The notes below the pieces were generated by a model, which ran no database searches, was not told where the DNA came from, and saw nothing but the letters and a program-made list of their open reading frames with translations. Below are positions 44,563 to 57,908 of a stretch of 64,000 nucleotides of DNA, piece after piece. Positions within the stretch are counted from its first letter, which is position 1, and each line of letters starts with the position of its first letter. A program made the translations under genes and the position numbers. This stretch comes from Apodospora peruviana (taxonomy: Eukaryota > Ascomycota > Sordariomycetes > Sordariales > Lasiosphaeriaceae): NCBI GenBank assembly GCA_033439685.1, contig JAUEDM010000002.1, positions 3,162,001 through 3,226,000 of the forward strand, written 5' to 3'.

Positions 44563-47500
44563 GTTGGCTAGTATCGAACGAGTTTGCCGATCGGCGCTCA
44601 GATGGTGTTGGCCGCAGCACGATGGTTGATGGATTGGTTGTTGCGCAGTGCCGGTGCCATGAGCTGTGTGGCAGCCGTGATGCGTTGATGCGTTGATCCG
44701 GGAGGAAGCCAACCGAAGTTTTTGCCGCGCTTGCTTTGTCGGTCGTCGCGTCGCTCACGTCACGGGCCAATTCCCGTCGCGCTTTGCGCCGTTGGATGCG
44801 TAATGACTAAGTAAATTTCTGCCTCAGGCCGCAACATTGGATCCGGCCAAGACCCACAGATTCCTCCAAAAGAGTCCCACCTCCCAAGCGTCCCAGGTTT
44901 GTTGGTAAGCGTAAAATATGAAACGCAAAGCCTGGGCGGGTTTGATGAAATCAGAATGATCCATCCAAAGGTAGGTACGTGTATCGGTAGATGATTGTGG
45001 TCAAGTTCTGCCTGAAGGATTTCATCCACAAGACTCTATCCAAGGACCCAAATCTACCGGACTGCTGCTAAGTTGCCGGGTCGGCCGGCACCCGGGACCC
45101 GGGGCTTGGGACTCGGATCCGACTGGCTGTTCCGTCTCTGTACTGGTGCCGAGCCGGGTCCTGGGCCTGGGCCGGTGATGGGCTCCGGATCCCGATAGGT
45201 ATTCCACCTCGCTCCAAGTCGCTGAATGTATTTGATTATGTGGCAACCCGCAACCAACGACGGAACAGGAATATTGAACACCATCTCCCGACCGAACTGT
45301 GGATCGTTTTCAATTTCACCATCGGAGGGTTACATACAGTCGATACATGCAACAAGCCAGGTTCAGTGGTTCAGTCACTGCCTCCTGAAGCATCCAGCAG
45401 CACACCCTACCGGTATATCAATGGCGCACCTATGAGCTGCTTACCTCTTTGAGATGACAACTTCACTATCGTTTCCGCTGCAAGGCGCCAACCGCTTCCC
45501 CGGTGCGTGCTTGGAGCGCTAGCCCGATGTGCCGCTAGTGGCATGGAAAAAGCAAAGAGAATACCGGCGCAAAAGAAGGCAACTGGTGGGGTGTGTGTGA
45601 TGAATTTCCTGATCTCTTTGCTGATGACCCGGATCTAGGCCGGGTGTGACTTGCGATGCATATACATGGCGCCATCTGCCTACGGTGACCAGGAAGACAG
45701 CTGATCCCTTCTCTCTCGTGGCTTTTTATCATCTACCCGACTCCCCGTATGTACAGTACTGGGGGGTCTGATACCAGCACCTAACTCTAGGGTTAAAGCA
45801 ATATCAAAGGGAAAACTAGGTAATGAATCCAGTGAGATACCAAGAGTCATGTTAAATAAGTTATGATGTGGAGTGCTAATAAAGAGAAGGAAGTTCGAAA
45901 GGGTCGAAGTATTATTGAACAAGGCCAGCTCCCGTTTACCATCTCACCATTAAGCGTAGACAACCACACGTATAACGCATAAACAACCAGGGAAAAGACA
46001 AACATCCGCCGAAGAACAGACCCAAACAGCCGCCCCAGACACATGACAATTCAATGACGCTCAGTTACGGCGCATAAGTAGCTATGTATGTAATCTGATT
46101 GTATACGGGTTATTTCTTTCAGCATGGAGGACATGGAATTGGAATCTTTAGGGAGTTGTCAGAGATACAACCACAACCACCAAAAAACCACCGCCGTAAA
46201 ACCGGGGCTTTGCTGCTGCTCGGCTTCGGCCCTACATAGGGGGTTACCAAGTAAAGTAAGAAGCAGGATCTCATCATCAATATGGAGTTAATAAATCGGT
46301 GCCAGACTTTCTCTTTGCCCTAGCCCCGACCCGATCGGAAACAAGAGACACACACCCCCTTCATGGGCCCCAGCCGGCCGCCCTATGAAGGATTGCGATA
46401 TGTATCGGATTAGAGTGCTGTACAGATTACAGTACATATCCAGATATAGAATTACAGTTAAAATCTGCCCTCCGAGTGTGGAGAGGTTTGTGGGGGTTGG
46501 GGTGCGTGTGTGGATGGGGGCCGGATGGCGGAAAAGGAACCGAAACGGAGCAGCGGTCAGGCGAACTAGGGTGACTTGACACGTCTCCCTGCCTTACCGA
46601 CCACCAGATCCGGATCTGTAGATGCGGTTGATAGCTTATCATCAACATCGTCATTGCTCAAGAGCCTGCTCCTTTTTTGGGTGGTTGGTGGTTTGTTTAG
46701 GCTGAACATCACTCACCTTTCCCCGAACTTGTGTGCTGTTGGTCGGATCACAGCCTTCATCGCCCATGTGCACGTTAGATATCGTGAGGTGTTGTATCAT
46801 GACTACCTCCAACAGCGTCCAACTCAAGTCCCGTACATACCAACTGGGATCCAGATCATTCGATGGTGCGTATGGTGGCAGGGCACCTCACGGCTTCCCC
46901 TAGGTTGTTTGCCAACTAACTCTCCGCAGATTGCTGCAGCCTTTGTATTGTCCAGATAGAAGGGATCGGTCAAATACGCAGACGTAACCAATCCTTCTCT
47001 GTCTCCCCAAAAGCAGAGGCAGAGCCAAAGGGGAGAAAGAGCCACCAACCAGCCGAGTTAAGTGGTACTGGCCGTGCACCTTGGATCTTGAGAGGTCCGC
47101 ATACGACGGATGGGATCACCAGAACCACCCACCAACTTCATATGCAGACTCTGCAGATGGATATCAGATCGATCAGGCAGCGCAGCAACCTGTCTGTCCG
47201 TCGCTTGTCAGCAAAGGCAAGCAAGCAAGCCGCAGGTGAAAATATGCAACCTCTGGCCATTCATCTTCAAGTTCTGTCGCATTCCATGATACGGTACGTA
47301 ACCATTGTCATCGCGTGGAGAGGAGGTTAGGTGTGGGAGACTCCTCGCACTCAATACTCGGAGGTTTTCGGAGCACCATCTGGTACACTACAGCCTGGCG
47401 TGTCGCGGCTGCTACTGCTGCTGCTGTGGTACGATACGGCATTGGGCGGTAATAGAGGGCATTCGGACTGGTCATGTGTATGGCCGTCGTCGGGCCGGCG

Positions 47501-48000
47501 TGCGCAAAGAGGCCTGTCGGAAAGCAAACCTCGAGGCCACCATCCATCATTACCCGCTGCGGCTTTCGTGTTTGTCCCTCTAGGAGAAATGCAAAAGGCC
47601 AGGACCACGGGCCGTAGCGTAGTCTGCTTAATATGAGAATAAACAGATAAACAACGCAAGTACGAGTACGCTGTTCGTGGTGGCGGTGGTTACGATCGTC
47701 ATCGGATCTGAAGAGTTGCTCCCTCTCCCTCAGCCAATACGGGACTTTGCATCTGCCTCCGTGGGCGGACGAGTCTGTGAGTGAGATGACGCAGGGTCAT
47801 GTCAATTGTCAATGCCCATCTCTCCCTTGAAATTTCCAGTTCAGCAAGCGGTGTTTCTGTACGGATTACGCTTCAGATCATGCCACATGGCACGCAAGCT
47901 CGAGAGGTTTTGCCCGCTTCCCCGGGTTCATCATCCCTCCAATAGGAGACGGGCAGAGAGTTTTTGACTTACAGCAGGTGTGGTGGCGGTCAGCCCAGTA
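44563..48000. other. Gene-free stretch upstream of spt16, part 1
   Basis: This part includes the spt16 promoter. ORFs are short, lie on both strands and resemble nothing known. A perfect TACGGATTAC is at 47860-47869. A short CTG-type run is near 47405-47425. Confidence 0.5.
47860..47869 (+). repeat. Recurrent intergenic 10-mer TACGGATTAC
   Basis: Exact copy in the gene-free region between spt16 and nsdD. Confidence 0.7.
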
Positions 48001-51000
48001 GATCGTCAATGACCACTCAAACTCATGTCTTGCACCGCATTACTTCCAGAGGGGCGGAAAGGGCAGCTTGCCGGCGATCATTCTGATTCTCGGCTGCTGC
48101 AGCATGCCAAATGTCAATTATGTACGCTGCAGAGTTGACAAGTGACTGCCCCCCCTCTTTTTTCTTATTTCAGGTGGCAAGAGAGAAGAGAACGGGAGAG
48201 AGGGCAGAACAAACGTGAGAAGAAGGAGGGTAAAATACAGAAATACATTCCTGCCGTTACATGTGTAATCGAAAAAGGGTGACATAAACTCGCGTTAGTG
48301 CCAGTTCACCCACGCTTTTCACCGTCCGCACGAACCCAGGGGAAAGGTTGAGAGAGATGTGATTTCCTGCGGTCATCGCCTGATCTGGTACGCGCGGGTT
48401 GCGCTCCGTGACCAATGACATTGAGAACTTGCAGGGGAGAAAGTTTGCTTGGCTTTGGCTGAACTTCTGACCGGCTGGTTGCGCCCACCATACTCTGGCA
48501 GTGTCGGCTTGCTCGCCGTCCAGTAACGTACGGGTTACCGGGGACAGTGAAGCTCACGTAAAAAGGGTGTTTCAATCGTGGATTACAAAGGCGCTCCCTC
48601 TTAAGAAAAAGACAAAGGATGGCGAGACAGCGAGACCACCGCACCACCAATATAAGTGGCTCAGTCCTGGTTGAGCTGTTCAACTGCCGGGCCGTGTTGT
48701 GTCGATCGCCCCTAGCGTACGAATGCGACGAAACATTCTCTTCTCCCTATGGCGTATTGCTCCCACACTCCAAATTGCCATCGTAAATGTCAAATATCCC
48801 GCATAATCGCGGTAATATGTTGAGGTGAAGAGGGAGGCCAGGGTGAGCATAACAACAAGCACGCCCACCCGAGGCTGACCGTCCCAAATACTGGGTGTGT
48901 CGGTCAGCACCTTGGGATGTCCAGGGCGTAGATATGCGGAGTACTTTTTCTTCGAAGCCGGTGTGATGGTACTTGGGCCCAGCGGAGCTTATGGCATCCT
49001 TCGATTTTGGCTGCCGGATAGCGAACGCTCCAGATGATTTCTGTCCAAGCTCTTCGAGGCAAAGACAAGCGACACAGTCGAAGCCCGCTGTTTTGTGGAC
49101 GATCGGCATTGCTTGTAACCACTGTGTGTACGAATTGTGCATACAAGACAAGACGCAAGAGCCTTGCAGGTTTTTAGCATTTGCAACCCACACAAAAGGG
49201 AATCGTGTACCAGTTGAGGACAAGGCTCCGGCCGCGGGTGCGCTTTGTGTGTTGTCCCCGTCCCTCTTGCGACCAGAGATGTATTTTTAGGTCATAGGAG
49301 AGTTCCCCATTGATGTGTGCCATTCTCTCCCCTTTGCAGCTCTCCCCGCCCCGCCCGATCATATATCATGTCCGATATGATATCCGTTTTCTGGGGATTT
49401 GTGATACGATCCAGAGATTCCAGATTGTTTTGGCTCTGGTATCATTCGCTGAATGGTGGAATCTACGCTAGCTTCTCCCTGGCTCCCATGTCAAAAAAGG
49501 ATGCCGAATGCCACAAGTTTCCGATTCGGTCTCCTCATCCAGCCATTCGTGGGGGATTTTGGCCCAGGAGCGCTGCAGTGGCATGCTGGACGGACAGCGG
49601 TCAAGGGACCATCACGGGGGTATTACGGTAGGCTGCACTTTTCCATTTTCCTTCCAGAATACCACCCTGACGTGCTTGATTAGGGGGCAGTTCCAGGTGA
49701 CGCTATTCCGAATACACGTGCTTTATAGCAAAGGGTTGCATCGGATCTCGGCTGCCGATTGAAAGAGCGGGTTCCATCATTCCCATGAGGTTTGTATGGT
49801 TCTCGGACAAGCAACCGAAATCAGCAGTATCGTGCGTGGGTGCTGGGGTTTTGCAGGTTGGTGAAGGATGATACCTAACTCCGGTAATCATCGACGAGGA
49901 GGAGCATGATTATTAGTGATTTACAACCTCTTGAAAACGCCCTCAATGGAACATAAGGCTTCATCCGGGTTGGACCTGTGCAATGGCCCATCGGGCATCG
50001 GCTGACTGTTCTGCCCTTTGCTATTATGTGTAACGACAGAACGGCACCGAGCATCTCAAGCGTGTCCCCATACGGAATATCAACCAGGGAAGATGATAAC
50101 TGTTACTTGAATGCGCGAAAAAGACGTTGAAATTGAATCGCGTGGCAGAAGAACCATGATAGTGATGGTCAGCAATTTGTCGTGCACTCCGTTTCGTGTG
50201 GCCTCCTGTCTGCCGAGGACGAAAGACGGCGAGTGTTGCTTTTGCGGCGATGACGCTGCGGCCATGAGACGACAGGCGCTTGTCAGTTTTGACAGTGCCT
50301 TAAATTATTCCCTTCTGCGAGAATGATTGTCATATCACAACCGCCTATTGCATAGTGTTGTTTCATCAGAACCTGTGATAACAAGAGAAAAGAGAGCAAT
50401 CAATTTGCTGAGCCGTGAATAGCGTCGCATCCAACACCCATGTTGCTCGGGGATCACACTGTCCCACACCTCGGGGGCCACTGGGAGGCTGGAGGGGGCA
50501 GACACAGATCTGCAGAGAGCAAACAAGAATCTCTGTTTCTGATCTGTGAGTGACGGACGATGAGATCTGCAGTCTCGGTAGGTACATCTGACATTTGCAG
50601 ATAAATAGGTACCTATGTACTTGAGAGGAGAGCTGGGACTGGGTGGGAAACGGAGATGGCGGAAGGAGACGGGTTCAAAGTGTGCGGGTTCGACTGGGTT
50701 GATCGTCATCATCCAATCTCCTCCGTTCAGGCCGAGGGGCATTGGAGAATGAAAGCGGATGTCTCTGGTATTCCGTTCCCACACAATCAGTTTGACACGC
50801 CGAGCCGAGCGGGGAAAGGAACTTCCTTGGGAGCCTGAGAGCCTACCTTGGACGTAATGGTAGCAGGTACGTGCACTGTGTGACAGGGAAGACAGGTTTC
50901 TGGCAGGTCCCGGTTGCGCTCGCTGGCCCCCTTTTCGGCGGAGCTGCATGCCAGGTTGCTTCTCTTGGGTCCCGCCTGACACCCTCGGATCTGCCCATCT

Positions 51001-52860
51001 CTTTCGATAGAACCCCAGCCCGATGCCCCGTTCGATTAGCGAGAACACATCCCATCCCAAACACGCACAGCCAGCAGCTCACGCATGCTCTAAAAATATT
51101 GGCTCCGCCCTTTCGTCACCCACCCGCAGCGTTGGCCACCAGACCACTGGCACACTCTTGCGCTGCCCGAAGCTGGCTGGCCTTGGGAACGAAACGGTTG
51201 GCAAGCACGGGCCAGATCGGCGAAGCAACGTTTCAAGAGCTACCCGTCGTTCGTTGCTGCCCATGCGGTCGCTGTTGTTTGTCATTGGCGGTCTCGTCTG
51301 GAGAAGCCGGTACGCCAGTTTGGGCTGCGTCTGATGACCTCAGGTTGAGCCATTCCATATGTACAACAAGGACGTTCATCCGGATGCTCTTTGCCGAACT
51401 GGCCCGGCTGGGGCGAAGCAACTCAGAGCACGAGAGAAGAAGTGCGAGAAGGAAACGGTGACATTCTCGACCGTGGTTAATAAGGTTCCGAGTCGCACGC
51501 TTCCAGGGCTGGAGGACGCTCGGAGATTTGGAGGAGCGAAGGAGGAGTGGTCATGGCATAGATTGGGGGCCAGACAGTCAATCCAATGGCAGGACCGAAA
51601 AACCAAGCTCTCAGTCCGGAGCAGGGATCTTCCTATTGGGCGACCAGTCTTGAATCGCCGCTAAACCGATTGCATCCAACACGAGGTGATACTGGTCGAG
51701 ATTGGGAGACCGGCGGGGAGGGTTGCGATCTTTATTCCGTCAATGTGCAACCGACGCTGCCGAACTCTTCAATCTCTCCAAGTCTTGCGTCAACGCACAG
51801 AGACAGGTGGTAAGTGTAGAAAAGAGAGCTCGCACGGCACTATTACACGACCTCGCGGAGAGAGAGTGTACGTGTGTTGTTTCTCGAGGGTGGATTGCTT
51901 CGCGGTGCGTGTATCTGTACCTAGTCTCGCAGTTAAGGTAAGGTAGTTACAAGAGAAAGGCGCACTCCACTAGCGGCTGGCCGGGTGCCCTGGTGGTGCC
52001 TGCCGGTGATGTGAGCTTGATCACGGTGCTGTCGAGAACGAAGACGAGGACGATTCCACCGCTCTGAAGATGCCGCGGTCGGGATGCAAGCACTCTTGCT
52101 GGGGCGGGTCCCCTGGGGTGGTCACTGGTCTGGGCGTCTGGCAGGCTTCTTCCAATTATTCGGGCCCTGATCTGAATCTGACGCTGTCGAGGGAATGGGA
52201 GGGCATACACGTGCCTCAGCTCAGGTCACATTTCGCACCTCACCGGGTTCGACTTCAAATCGTCCATGTTCAACTGTCAACGGTCTATGGTTGCTGAGCC
52301 GTGGCGCTTTGATCTTGTGCCCATCCTTCGACGTCGCGTCGGCGTTCGGTATTCATAATATTATTATTGTGGAGGTGAGCGGCCGGTGGACGAATTGTCG
52401 CCGGTGCGGAAGAGGTACCGGCGTCCGTCCGAACTGTATTGTACAGTGCTTACTAGACGGATACCCGTAAATGCGGACCTGCCAATTACATTTCACTAGG
52501 TGATTACCTTAGCTGTATTCCGTATTTGATACCTTACCCCTACTGTGGTTGCAGGCCAAAGTTTTAACTCCCCTGTCAGGTACCTGGCACGAACCAGGTC
52601 TTCCATACTCACTCAGAAACATTGTAATTACGTGTAATTACCAGCGTAGTACTTGTCCGGGATTTTAAACTTACCGATACATACCAGTACTCAGAAATGA
52701 TGAACTCTCGGGGAAGGGCCGAAGGAAGACAGCCCCGCTAGCCAGATACCCAGATCCCGATCAGGTTTAGCCCTCGGCAAACGCGCAAGGGTGGCATCAT
52801 GGAAGTCACGACCGGCCGACGGATGAGTGTCTTCTAGAATACCTCGTCACTGATCACGTT
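48001..52860. other. Gene-free stretch, part 2
   Basis: ORFs up to 241 codons (50335-51060, minus) occur, but they overlap open frames on the other strand and have Arg/Ser/Pro compositions typical of non-coding GC-rich DNA. I find no splice-joined family motif. Transcribed non-coding RNA or long leaders are possible. Confidence 0.45.
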
Positions 52861-54079
52861 TCCGCCATGCAGCCAATCTGCGAGACTCACACGAATGACT
52901 GGTACTGTCCACCCGGGCCGTTTCTCTACCCCTTTTTACCTAACAATGCTACTTGTAGGTCTCAGACTCTGTCGACCAAAAGCCGACATTCAGTCTTCAC
53001 TGCTGCTTCAGCTTGCTTCAAGTGTAGAACCGTAAGTGTAGGTATGTACCTGATCGGTCCCATCTCGTTCGTTTCTCCCGAGATCTCCCCAGTGCACTGG
53101 CTGGCTTGGCACGGGCGGAGCTGATCCTTTCGTTTGGATGATCAAGATTGCGGGAGAGAAATCGTCATTTATTATCTCGCTCAGTCACGGTCGTCTGAGC
53201 TCGCAAAATCACATCTCCCGTCGGCAAGGGTCACTCTTGATTGCTTGGAGCTTTTGGGAGTGGACGCACCTTCGGCACCTAGCTTGGCACCCACTGCACA
53301 CCAGTCTCTGGACGCCTTGTTGGACGCGCGCGGGACGGTGTTGGTTGAAGAAGCAGTATGGAAGTTCTCTGTGCGACAACTCAGTCGACCAGTGATTGAT
53401 TACCTGCGGCACCCGCACGGTGCGGTACGGGTGGGTGTTATACCTAGGTACCAGGTACGTACAGCTCCGGATATGGTGCTTCCTGTAACTGGTAGCAGGA
53501 CACCCTTCGGACGGGTACTGAGAACCTCCAACATCGATTATAGAATACACACGCACAGTACCCGGACCGTCAGCTGCGACCCTGCTCACCGCATCTACAC
53601 GTACCAGGGTCCTGGCTCGTTCTCTCCATCTTGGCCATCCCTGTGCAAGATATCCCAGCATCGACGACCGCGCCCCGGCCCAGTGGTACCCCAGCTGTCC
53701 ACGCTGTTCCCAGCGCCGCGTAGTTTTTTGAGATTTGTGCCCCCTCTTCCCGCACCAAGCTCCCCCACCCGCACGCCAATCTCACTTGAATCTGGGCTGC
53801 ATTTCCCGGTGTCTGCGTCTTCTTTATTTTATTTTTTTCGATTGTTCGACTTGTTCTTCCCGTCACGGCCACCGAGGTCCCCGGCCCCATTGGTGTGTCA
53901 TTCCTGGTCCATAATGATCCATCATCACCAGTCCGCGCACCCACCCACTCCAATCTCTCGCACCCCATGCGCTGTGGATGCGATCACGACCATCTCCCTG
54001 TTCCCGGTGTTGCGAGATATGCAGATTAATTACAGACTCCACAGTCTGTAATCTGAGGATGCGTGGAATACGGAATATC

Positions 54080-54089
54080 TACGGATTAC
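54080..54089 (+). repeat. Recurrent intergenic 10-mer TACGGATTAC
   Basis: Exact copy 2.2 kb upstream of nsdD, preceded 11 bases earlier by the related word TACGGAAT. Confidence 0.7.
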
Positions 54090-54154
54090 GTTGCTGTCAA
54101 GATGCGTGTGTATTCTGCCCCGTCACGGATCAGGTCTAGGCGGTGGCGCAGACG

Positions 54155-54172
54155 GGCAGGCAGGCAGGCAGG
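54155..54172. repeat. (GGCA)n microsatellite
   Basis: Four and a half uninterrupted GGCA units are present in the gene-free region upstream of nsdD. Confidence 0.8.
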
Positions 54173-56280
54173 CCGTTTCCAAGGCTGATGGGGGTTTGGG
54201 AACTTGGAGTTTGAGCGTGCCAAACCAACAGTGATTATTAGAGTCGAATCGGATCGCATCACATCGCATGGCATTGAGATTTCCAGGGTTTCTGCATGCA
54301 CGATACACGTACCTTGGTACAGTACACAGTACGCGGTGATGCACATTACAGCATGTACACTACGTATATTCATAACCATTACCTACTACCTTACCTACCC
54401 GCCTTCCGGCCATCATGTGCTAAAGTAATACGGGCAGGCATGGACCTTACCTTAATCAAGACGGGCAGCAACGTCACTGCCCGTTGACCATCCAGCCTGT
54501 GAGGGTCTGAGGGAAGGTTCCGCCTACCGTATTCCTGCCGCTGCCGCTGGTGCCTTTGTTTGTGCTCCGGGGATTCCGCATCTTTTGCAAGTCCCGTCCC
54601 GAGCTGGATTTCCTCCGAGATCTGTGTCGTTCCGACGAATTTCTCTGCTACCACTTTTATCAGTATACCTAGCCCACAAGACCAACCTTAGGTACAGGTC
54701 GTGCTGCAGCTGCCGTGCGCTTGGCTGCCAAAGGTAGCCAAGTTATTCTGATCTTTCAAATACAGTATCTAGCCTCCCTCCCCATCGTACGGCCACTCTT
54801 GTGAATCTTGATCCCTTTTCTTCCTCTCCTGTTCTCCCCTGCCCTACGCCCGCACGACCGTCCTTGACGATTCATCGACCTCGACTACAATCCCGTGCTA
54901 GGCGTATGACTGAATACCGAGCGCGTGCCCCCATATCGAGGACTCGAGGGTCATACATGTATCCGTATCTACCATAAATACCACGCCTCGCCTTGCTAGC
55001 TCGACGCCTGACCCACGCATCCACGATCAACCCACTCCGAATTTCCGACGCCCGGTCTGTTAATCTTGCTGTCTGCCTGCCGCAAAGCAAGGAGCAAGGA
55101 GTCGTACGCTCATTGTGAGCAGGAAGCTGAACAACGAACAAGAAACCACTGGACACTCGCTGGACCGGCAGACTTCCCAACAGCTAGCCACAGCAGCGGC
55201 GTTAGACTGGACGCACAACCATCTCTTCAGCCAACCAACCAGCTTCTCACCCACGATTGGAGGACGGGCCCGTTCCACGTTATTCGCTCGATCTGCGACA
55301 TCAGGACGGCACCAGCCTCGACGCAAACTAAGCCCTTCTTGGCCTGTTTCCTCGCCGGCCGTCACCAGTCACCCACACCTTTTACCCTCACTCAGCGTCG
55401 ATACAGCACATTTACTGAGGCACTAGCACCTTGAAACTAGCACTAAAGCGGAAACAAAGTGGCCACTGTGGGCGTCCATCCCAGGCTCCCACAACCCATT
55501 CCCGCGGAACAGTACTTGCATTGTTAGCGCAGTAGTCGAACCTGGCCCCACCCAACTGGACCGACTTTTGGAAGAACGACAGACTGACACTGTACGAGCC
55601 TAATCGGTACAAGGTACCAGCTGGAGGGCTCTAGCTTACCTCCCTAGCACCACCACCTCACTGGCTCCTGGGTTACCCTTTTGGGGGTCCCACCTCGCCC
55701 TGGTCGCTCGCGAATCCATCCCAACACGGCAGCTCCCCTTGAACCCCCCCATGCGGCTGTTTTACCAGCACCAAGCACCAGCGCCAGCAACCCACCCAGT
55801 AACCTGCAGCAAGGCAGAAGATTCAAAAACCAGCGCTCGCCACCACCCGCGCCCCCAGCCCACTCTCACACCCACGGGTTATAACGGCCGCACTCGAGGA
55901 TTGCATTACGCCTTGACTGGGTTTAGACACTTCGCCGCAGTGTCATCCGCCCTCTCCCATCTCGATCACAACGATCTGATCTTTGATCTGATCGTGTACG
56001 AAACAAAACCTCTCTCCAACCCACCACGCCTCCGCCGTGACTTGACCGTCAATCTGGCAATGCGATAGCTCCCTGTCCTTGCGTACAAACTCCCCATAAC
56101 ACTCATCTCATCCCACCAGTGTTTTGTATGTTCGCCTGGTTTCTTGTCGTCACAGTGCCGAGAGTCGAAAACATTCAGGGTGAGGTCCCGACGGATGCTC
56201 GAGTCAGATGGTAGTAGTCTATTGAAAACTACATCTGCTCACCTCGGGGTCCTGACGCCTTGTATCGGTTGAGACCCGCT

Positions 56281-57908
56281 ATGGAAGCGGGTGAATCTAG
56301 TGCTAGGCAAAGGTCTGTTTGTTTTCGGTCCCAGATAGAGCAGCCATATATTCCCCGTTTCCCGGACCTAACACATCTTGCAGCGGGATTCCATCTGCCA
56401 GCAACTTCGACCATTTTGACTCGCGATCCAGATCTTACAACAGAGAAGTGCCCGTCATGGCAACTGCAGCTCTGATCAGTCCCTCTGGGCCATACCACCC
56501 ACATCACCCACATCACCACCCCCATACCTCCTCCTTCAGCAGCTACCCTCATTCGGCGCCAGTCGCGAGTATTCCGAGCATGATCTCGCCAGTCGATTCT
56601 AGGAGGACTTCAGACGACTCGGATACTACCCATCGACAGTCGCTACCCTCCATTTCCGAAGTTATATCAGGTTCTAAGCCAGCGGCTTACCCCCCCCAGG
56701 TTCCGACATCGATGCCCCAGACGCAGAGCCTCCCTTCGCCGTTCGCATCATCTGCACCCTCGAGGAGTTTTGGGGATGTTGGGTCAGACAAGAACCCATC
56801 GCCGCGAACTTTGCATCCCACCTCCGGTTACCCTCGACCCGATGCTCTCCCAGCCTTTTCAGACCCAGCTAGGCCCGCCATGTCGACCAGACCAGCACCA
56901 CCCCCTCCGCTGAATACTTTCCCAGGCCCGCATCTATCGCATCCTTCACATCCATCACCTCCCTCGGTGAAAGTTGAGCAGTTGGAAGCGGAAAGGCAGG
57001 CAGAGGCGGCGCAGTTGAGCGCCGGTTACCAGCACTCTCACGGGCAGCCGTCTCCAGCGGGTCTTTATAATCAAACAGGCCGTCTTCCCCCGGGTCAACT
57101 ACCTTTGTCGGCTTACCCTGTTTCTCCTCGGCATAACGGACCCACTCTTCCGTCCCCTTTTGACTCGCAGCGGACGCCCATATACGGCGGCGATGGTGAC
57201 TACAACCGAGGAAACGAGTACAAGAGTACTCTGGACAGGGCTTTCGAGGTTTTCAACTATGGCGAGTCGTTGCATTCGGTAAGATAATTTGTTTTGATAT
57301 CTGTTACGTATGTGACTTGACTAAAGATTAGATATGGATAACGCAGATTGCAACGACGTCGCGAACTATCTTCCATTTTGCCGAGGCTTACGGCGCCGCA
57401 GCACGAGAGCAACAGGGCCCTCAACCAATTCCCTCGAGGTTACCCACGGAGACGGAAATGACCGGGTTGTTGGACAGTGCTGTTTTGATGGTAAAAAAGC
57501 TGGAAGAGGTGCGCGAGATGGTCTTACAAAATCGGATCGACACGGAACGGGCGCGAGAGAATGGCGGGCGGAAACCATTTGACGACGACGATAGCTCCAT
57601 GTACGGAGATGGAAGCTTAAAACCACCGTACAGCATAGCTGAGGTGAAGAAACGGCGGGGCGTAAGTTTATGCTCCTTTCTCATCCCAACTCCTGGGTTG
57701 TTTGTTTATGCTTACACTGTGTTAGCGCGCGGCTCCACCCGGACGGTGTCACAGCTGTAACAGGATCGACACACCCGAATGGCGGCGAGGCCCGGACGGC
57801 GCAAGGACACTCTGTAACGCGTGCGGGCTTCATTACGCCAAGCTGGAACGCAAACGTCAACTGGAGCAAAGATCGATTCGCCCGAAGCCTTCCGATGAGC
57901 GAAACTAG
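56281..57908 (+). CDS. nsdD: GATA-type zinc-finger transcription factor NsdD (SUB-1)
   Basis: NsdD/SUB-1 is a GATA factor needed for sexual development and, in several species, repression of early conidiation. Four exons are proposed (56281-56312, 56384-57278, 57332-57661, 57726-57908), giving 479 aa. The C-terminal zinc finger is C427-x2-C430-x18-C449-x2-C452 (CHSCNRIDTPEWRRGPDGAR...LCNAC), followed by GLHYAKLERKR, the family signature. A conserved central block is STLDRAFEVFNYGESLHSIWITQIA, then a coiled segment (MVKKLEEVREMVLQNRIDTERA). The N-terminal half is Pro/Ser/His-rich, with a PHHPHHHPH run, and disordered. The first exon (MEAGESSARQ) is inferred from a good donor, a CCTAAC branch site and the acceptor TTGCAG. 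If it is wrong, translation may start at 56457 (MATAALISP) or read through from 56319. The GATA and central blocks are unambiguous. Confidence 0.92.

Larger units (their letters stand above)
52861..56280. promoter_or_regulatory. Presumed extended promoter and leader of nsdD
   Basis: The 3.4 kb immediately upstream of nsdD are rich in CT tracts, TACCTAGGTA-like words (53440-53460, 54655-54700) and one perfect TACGGATTAC (54080-54089). Two long ORFs occur, 53134-54051 (305 codons) and 55739-56068 (109 codons), without any recognisable domain; the second could be an upstream ORF. Calling this regulatory rests on position and absence of genes. Confidence 0.4.

Noticed and set aside
50335..51060. 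241-codon minus-strand ORF in the gene-free region
   Set aside because: Composition is Arg/Ser/Pro-rich without order or domain, and the opposite strand is also open over part of it.
53134..54051. 305-codon plus-strand ORF upstream of nsdD
   Set aside because: It has no recognisable domain, its composition shifts abruptly (polar, then Phe/Pro/Ser-rich from CT tracts), and it overlaps a 150-codon ORF on the other strand. It is probably open by chance in GC- and CT-rich DNA. A homology search with any conserved hit would reverse this.
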